NCBI GenBank assembly: GCA_036768485.1
Contig: JAVLUZ010000020.1
Span: 186,001-250,000 of the forward strand
DNA: 64,000 nucleotides
Direction: 5' to 3'
Source of the DNA: Mermis nigrescens
Lineage: Eukaryota; Nematoda; Enoplea; Mermithida; Mermithidae
Part shown: positions 60,228 through 64,000 of the stretch, in pieces
Numbering within the stretch: position 1 is the first letter of the stretch
How the letters are laid out: every line of letters starts with the position of its first letter
The notes under the pieces: model-generated
Database searches by the model: none
What the model saw: the letters and a program-made list of their open reading frames with translations, nothing else
What the model was told of the DNA's origin: nothing
Program-made: the position numbers and the translations under genes

Positions 60228-60267
60228 CTGACGACGACGGTAGGTATAACTGTCGAAACGTTGCGTA
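60228..60267 (+). ncRNA. hammerhead-ribozyme-like motif in the SINE body, unit 2
   Basis: Reads CTGACGA, one extra C, then a 6-bp stem GACGGT/ACTGTC closed by G-C, GAAA, and a 3-bp stem ACG/CGT with loop TTG followed by A. This matches the conserved CUGANGA...GAAA core and GUA cleavage triplet of minimal type I hammerheads. The extra C after CUGANGA and only a weak stem I (TAAGA with TCTTA) argue against full activity. Confidence 0.4.
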
Positions 60268-60786
60268 TTATTCTTAACATTGTATTGTACCTACGGGTTT
60301 GAATAAAGCATTATTATTATTTTATGTGACTGCCAATAGGCCAAAAATACACTTTCTTTAGATATGAACCAGTCACAAACATTTAGAAGTCAGTTATTTT
60401 ATCGAATGTTTGAGGTGTTGACAGCTGAAAGACTGTTGAACCAGACATGTGCAACATAGAAATTCTGGGCAACTGGAACCAAAAAAATTAATATATAGGC
60501 TTTTCTAGGCCTGAAAACGATGGATAAGCGTCAAAAACATCATTTTTGACGTTTCTGACCATGCGATGCTCTATCTTTCTGGAACATAGAAGATAACAAA
60601 ATTTGAATAACTATTTGGTTGAAAAAAAAATTTCTGCAAAACGAGTGGCGCGAAGTGCCGAAAATCTGACTTTTTTGAGTAAACAGATGGTTGAAAACGC
60701 TCAAATTAGCACCTTTCCTACGAATTTTTAGGAAAATTACAGAAGTATGGCGGAGGTGGGGTAAGAAATTTTTTGGGATGAAAACC

Positions 60787-61045
60787 ATAGGTGGGCGGTA
60801 CAAAAGTTCTGGGCGAGCTCAAGATTTTTTCAAAGGTCAAAAAATGGCCTTAAAAATGGTGGTTTGGCGAAAAAAACATAATTTTTCAACGTTTCTAATC
60901 AAGCAATATCCATTGGCATCAGAAAATTGCGGAAAAAACAGAAAAAATTTCAAACATAGAATTTTGGAAAGTTATTTCGTTTTCTCGGGGGGTGTATTTT
61001 AATTTCTGCGGGGTGCATACTCCCAACCTTACGCCAGGTACAGTG
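60787..61045 (+). mobile_element. family-1 hAT-like MITE, tandem-array unit 2
   Basis: Same insertion as in unit 1; the right end is eroded to GCCAGGTACAGTG, followed by TGAAAACA. Confidence 0.88.
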
Positions 61046-61132
61046 TGAAAACACTATCTGAAGGGTGAAACCCCCATACATCAATAATTCACGCTATTGA
61101 CTACGCAAAATGCTTACAGACTCCAAGGATTG

Positions 61133-61277
61133 AAGTTGTGAACGAGAAATTGAACCTTACCAGCTAGTATCATTTATTTCTAAAGTCTGCGGTTTTACCA
61201 ACTGAGCTTCACTGGTAAAACCTCAGACTTTAGAAATAAATCGATACTTAGGTGGTAAGGTTCAATTCCTGGTGCCA
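61133..61277. repeat. tRNA-like hairpin of array unit 3
   Basis: Same structure as unit 2, with small indels and AACGAGAAATTGAACC at the outer left end. Confidence 0.7.
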
Positions 61278-61301
61278 CAGCTTCTTATATTCTGTAAGAG
61301 C

Positions 61302-61341
61302 CTGACGACGACGGTAGGTATAACTGTCGAAACGTTGTGTA
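61302..61341 (+). ncRNA. hammerhead-like motif, unit 3
   Basis: As unit 2 with one change in stem III (TGT in place of CGT), giving a G-U pair. Confidence 0.35.
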
Positions 61342-61857
61342 TTATTCTTAACATTGTATTGTACCTACGGGTTTGAATAAAACATTATTATTATTTTATG
61401 TGACTGCCAATAGGCCAAAAATACACTTTCTTTAGATATGAACCAGTCACAAACATTTAGAAGTCAGTTATTTTATCGAATGTTTGAGGTGTTGACAGCT
61501 GAAAGACTGTTGAACCAGACATGTGCAACATAGAAATTCTGGGCAACTGGAACCAAAAAAATTAATATATAGGCTTTTCTAGGCCTGAAAACGATGGATA
61601 AGCGTCAAAAACATCATTTTTGACGTTTCTGACCATGCGATGCTCTATCTTTCTGGAACATAGAAGATAACAAAATTTGAATAACTATTTGGTTGATAAA
61701 GAATTTCTGCAAAACGAGTGGCGCGAAGCGCCGAAAATCTGACTCTTTTGAGTAAACAGATGGTTGAAAACGCTCAAATTAGCACCTTTCCTACGAATTT
61801 TTAGGAAAATTACGAAGTATGGCGGAGGTGGGGTAAGAAATTTTTGGGGTGAAAACC

Positions 61858-62124
61858 ATAGGTGGGCGAGTACAAAAGTTCTGGGCAAGCGCAAGATTTT
61901 TTCAAAGGTCAAAAAATGGCCTTAAAAATGGTGGTTTGGCGAAAAAAAACATAATTTTTCAACGTTTCTAATCAAGCAATATCCATTGGCATCAGAAAAT
62001 TGCGGAAAAAAAACAGAAAAAATTTCAAACATAGAATTTTGGAAAGGGTATTTCGTTTTCTTGGGGGGGGGTATTTAAATTTCTGGGGGTGCATACTCCC
62101 AACCTTCCCAACGCCCAGGTATGG
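61858..62124 (+). mobile_element. family-1 hAT-like MITE, tandem-array unit 3
   Basis: Duplication TGAAAACC at 61850-61857 and 62125-62132. Same insertion as units 1 and 2, so it predates array formation. Confidence 0.9.
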
Positions 62125-62210
62125 TGAAAACCTTTCTGACGGGTGGAACCCCCATACATCAATGATTACGCTACTGACCCCCGCAAAATGCTACAGGCCC
62201 CAAGGATTTT

Positions 62211-63343
62211 TGATATTCTGAGAAACCTCAAAGAAATGCTATTTAGGCTATTTTCAGCGATGTTTTAATTTAGAAGTATCAATTAAATGCCGATTTTCGA
62301 CAATACTTTATCCGATTTACTTGGATTTGTCAGATTTTTCTTTTTATGCTCTAGAAAAAGCAAGCATTGTTAGAAAAACCCGTATAGTTGTATTTTTGGC
62401 GTGCACTTATCGTTTAAGTCCAAAAAAGACATTTTTAAATAACGAAAAGTTTAGTGGCTGACTCTCCAGAATCCCGGTGTTGTAAATGTACGTATACAAG
62501 ACGCTTATACATTGTCAAAGATTTTCGATTTTTAAGTAAGATTGATAAAAATCTATCTTATTTTTAATTGAAGGAAAATGTTGAGTTTAGTTGTGTTAAG
62601 AAGGAGCCAAAATCTATGATAAACAATCAAACATATTATGCATTTCACTTTTAAGTCAATTTTTCCGAAAATCTAAAAGCTGGAAAACTTGACCCATGGA
62701 AAATGATACGTTTGCTTGTTGAAAGACCCAGATAAAATTTATGGAGACTGTAGGCTCCCCAGCAATCACGACAAAGGTTGTGTTCATTGTCGTCCATGTT
62801 AATTAAAAATACTCATTTGTAAGTGTACATGACTAAACAATTTTCGGATGGTCTGGGCCCTGGGAACCGAAATCGCGAAAATAGTAAGTACCGAAAAGTC
62901 GATTTTGGGGATCTGTCTTATTAGTAGGATTTTCGCGAATTTTTTTGGGTGTCCAGACCACACATAGGCATGGAGAACTGGACCTCCCGATGATCTAAAA
63001 GACCCCCAAAAATCGATACATCTCCAGAATCAAATTTTGGGTGCTTTATTTTTGTGACTTTGCCCCGTCGGACCCGCAGAATGTGGCTAATGGTCGCGCA
63101 TGATCCAGATCATTGATGCACAGCATGGATGATTTGGGGTAGAGGTCAGCCCTCATGGGGTTAGCATGGGTTAAAAATGGATTTGGGCTAAAATGTTCAA
63201 TTTTCATCCATTTTTGACATTCATTTCCATCCTTTTCCCAGTCTATTCTGGAGTCTCTTGAACCCCCCGTGTACACAACATCTGGTCCACACTTACTTAC
63301 ACGCCCTTGCGGACGTGGTACATTTCTCACCTTTTTTTGCTAG
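62211..63343. other. intergenic DNA before the possible 3'-end gene
   Basis: No supported exon. A repeat-like block at 62870-63300 contains CCCC runs and TTTTGGGTG; ends undefined. Confidence 0.4.
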
Positions 63344-63672
63344 ATTGCTGGACACTCGTGAACGAAACTGAGACAACCAAAAACGGCATTTATTATATAC
63401 CAGTGTGCACGGAATCTCCAACATTGTCCAAGTATAGGCCGCTTAAAATAAAAATAAGAATACTGCGCCAAACTCGCGTGATCGAGATCAATTTCGTTAA
63501 CGAAAAGATTTGTCCCGATGTGCTCGATTTAGGAACCTTCAGCGTTTTGTGGAGCAACGAAACTAACTTTAGCGAGTTAAAGCAGTATTGGTCAGAGGGT
63601 CAAACAAGTTCCAGGGGTGTTCGGTGCGACAGGATGAGCGGCAGCCAGCAAGACGCGTCTTTGATCCAATAG
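63344..63672 (+). CDS. possible exon of an unrecognised gene
   Basis: A pyrimidine tract ending TTTTTTTGCTAG at 63343 is followed by an open frame of about 109 residues that starts in DCWTLVNETETTKNG and contains KIKIRILRQTRVIEINFVNE, ending at TAG (63670-63672). Composition looks like protein-coding sequence, with no low-complexity or repeat signature, and the G+C content is higher than in the flanks. I recognise no domain. It could be a terminal exon, or the true donor may lie before the TAG; no strong GTRAGT donor is visible inside it. An ATG at 63307 would extend the frame but would use the pyrimidine tract as coding sequence, which is less likely. Confidence 0.35.
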
Positions 63673-63689
63673 ATAGCAAGACAGCTGGG

Positions 63690-63915
63690 TTTTTGGGTTA
63701 TTGTTTACGTAGTTGATCTTAGTCATTTTTCTCTTTTTTCTCGTATTTCTTCTGCAGCTATTACTTAAATTTGGGTTAATGATTATGCAGTTGATCTTAG
63801 TCATTTTTTCTCTTTTTTTCGCGTATTTCTTTTGCAGTCATTACTTTCATTTGGGTTGTTGTTTACGCGGTAGATCTTCGTCATTTTTCTTTTTTCCTCG
63901 TATTTCTTCTGCAGC
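63690..63915 (+). repeat. three tandem ~79-bp units, each ending in a splice-acceptor-like tract
   Basis: The units start at about 63700, 63780 and 63858 and share TTGATCTTAGTCATTTTT followed by a long T/C tract and CTGCAG or TTGCAG. The spacing of TGATCTT/AGATCTT is about 79 bp. Each copy therefore recreates a polypyrimidine tract plus CAG. Confidence 0.75.
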
Positions 63916-63958
63916 CCTTACTTTCAACGTCGCAATTTTTGTTATTAAAATTCGTCAG
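63915..63958 (+). other. possible 44-nt internal exon with strong splice sites
   Basis: A pyrimidine-rich tract ending TTTCTTCTGCAG (63914) is followed by 44 open bases and then CAG|GTACGT (donor after 63958), a near-perfect donor match. The 44 bases are open in at least one frame. The same acceptor cassette is present twice more upstream (CAG at 63757 and 63837). This is a prediction from consensus sites only; the gene continues outside the window if it exists. Confidence 0.3.
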
Positions 63959-64000
63959 GTACGTACATTGTGCGACGCCTCACAAAATAGAGCCGATGAT

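Larger units (their letters stand above)
58978..62210 (+). repeat. tandem array of three ~1.08-kb units
   Basis: Unit starts AAGTTGTGGGCACC at 58978 and at 60055, and AAGTTGTGAACGAG at 61133. Internal markers such as GACCATGCGATGCTC occur at 59476, 60557 and 61631. Each unit has a tRNA-like hairpin, a SINE body, a family-3 repeat beginning CCAGACATGT, and a family-1 MITE with the same target duplication. Unit 1 has the extended left palindrome arm; the others have only its inner ~75 bp. Confidence 0.9.

Overview
The window looks like a repeat-dominated stretch of an animal nuclear genome, most likely an arthropod. It is AT-rich, has very few open frames that look like real coding sequence, and carries a decayed Jockey/I-type LINE RNase H whose C-terminal Cys/His tail I associate with insect elements. 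It also has one intronless type II membrane methyltransferase of the METTL24/Methyltransf_22 type. No rRNA, CRISPR, operon or prokaryotic signal is present. The organism is an inference; no species can be named from the sequence alone.

Layout: 1-9.7 kb is AT-rich and gene-poor with scattered MITEs and one CpG-rich patch near 6 kb. 9.7-23.5 kb has an A-B-A architecture: a ~4.97 kb unit (A), a 3.8 kb repeat (B) that begins with 173-bp inverted arms, then a second copy of A. 23.5-29.6 kb holds the two best genes, a 146-aa multi-pass membrane protein (25370-25810) and the methyltransferase (28703-29599, minus strand). 29.8-43 kb is intergenic DNA with several foldback elements and a diverged third copy of A. 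43.2-47.6 kb is a giant palindrome of ~181-bp satellite units. 49.9-56.7 kb is a second B copy split by a 4.4 kb nested insertion that itself contains a foldback element carrying the RNase H fragment. 56.75-57.36 kb is a broken copy of the membrane-protein gene. 58.8-62.2 kb is a tRNA-like/SINE palindrome followed by a three-copy 1.08 kb tandem array with hammerhead-like motifs. 63.3-64 kb may be the edge of a spliced gene.

The most distinctive result is a set of foldback-type elements. Each is bounded by a perfect or near-perfect 8-bp target-site duplication, and each has terminal inverted repeats built from a different 17-21-bp minisatellite, yet several share outer ends of the form GATYGTGTCCC and TTACC. 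Five clear cases (19046-20145, 30120-31293, 36841-37481, 42487-43092, 53317-55999) and one damaged copy (10218-11313) are described. Separately, two hAT-like MITE families with 8-bp duplications are resolved base by base, one with 15 copies (including one copy inserted in another) and one with 5 copies. No transposase gene for any of them is visible here.
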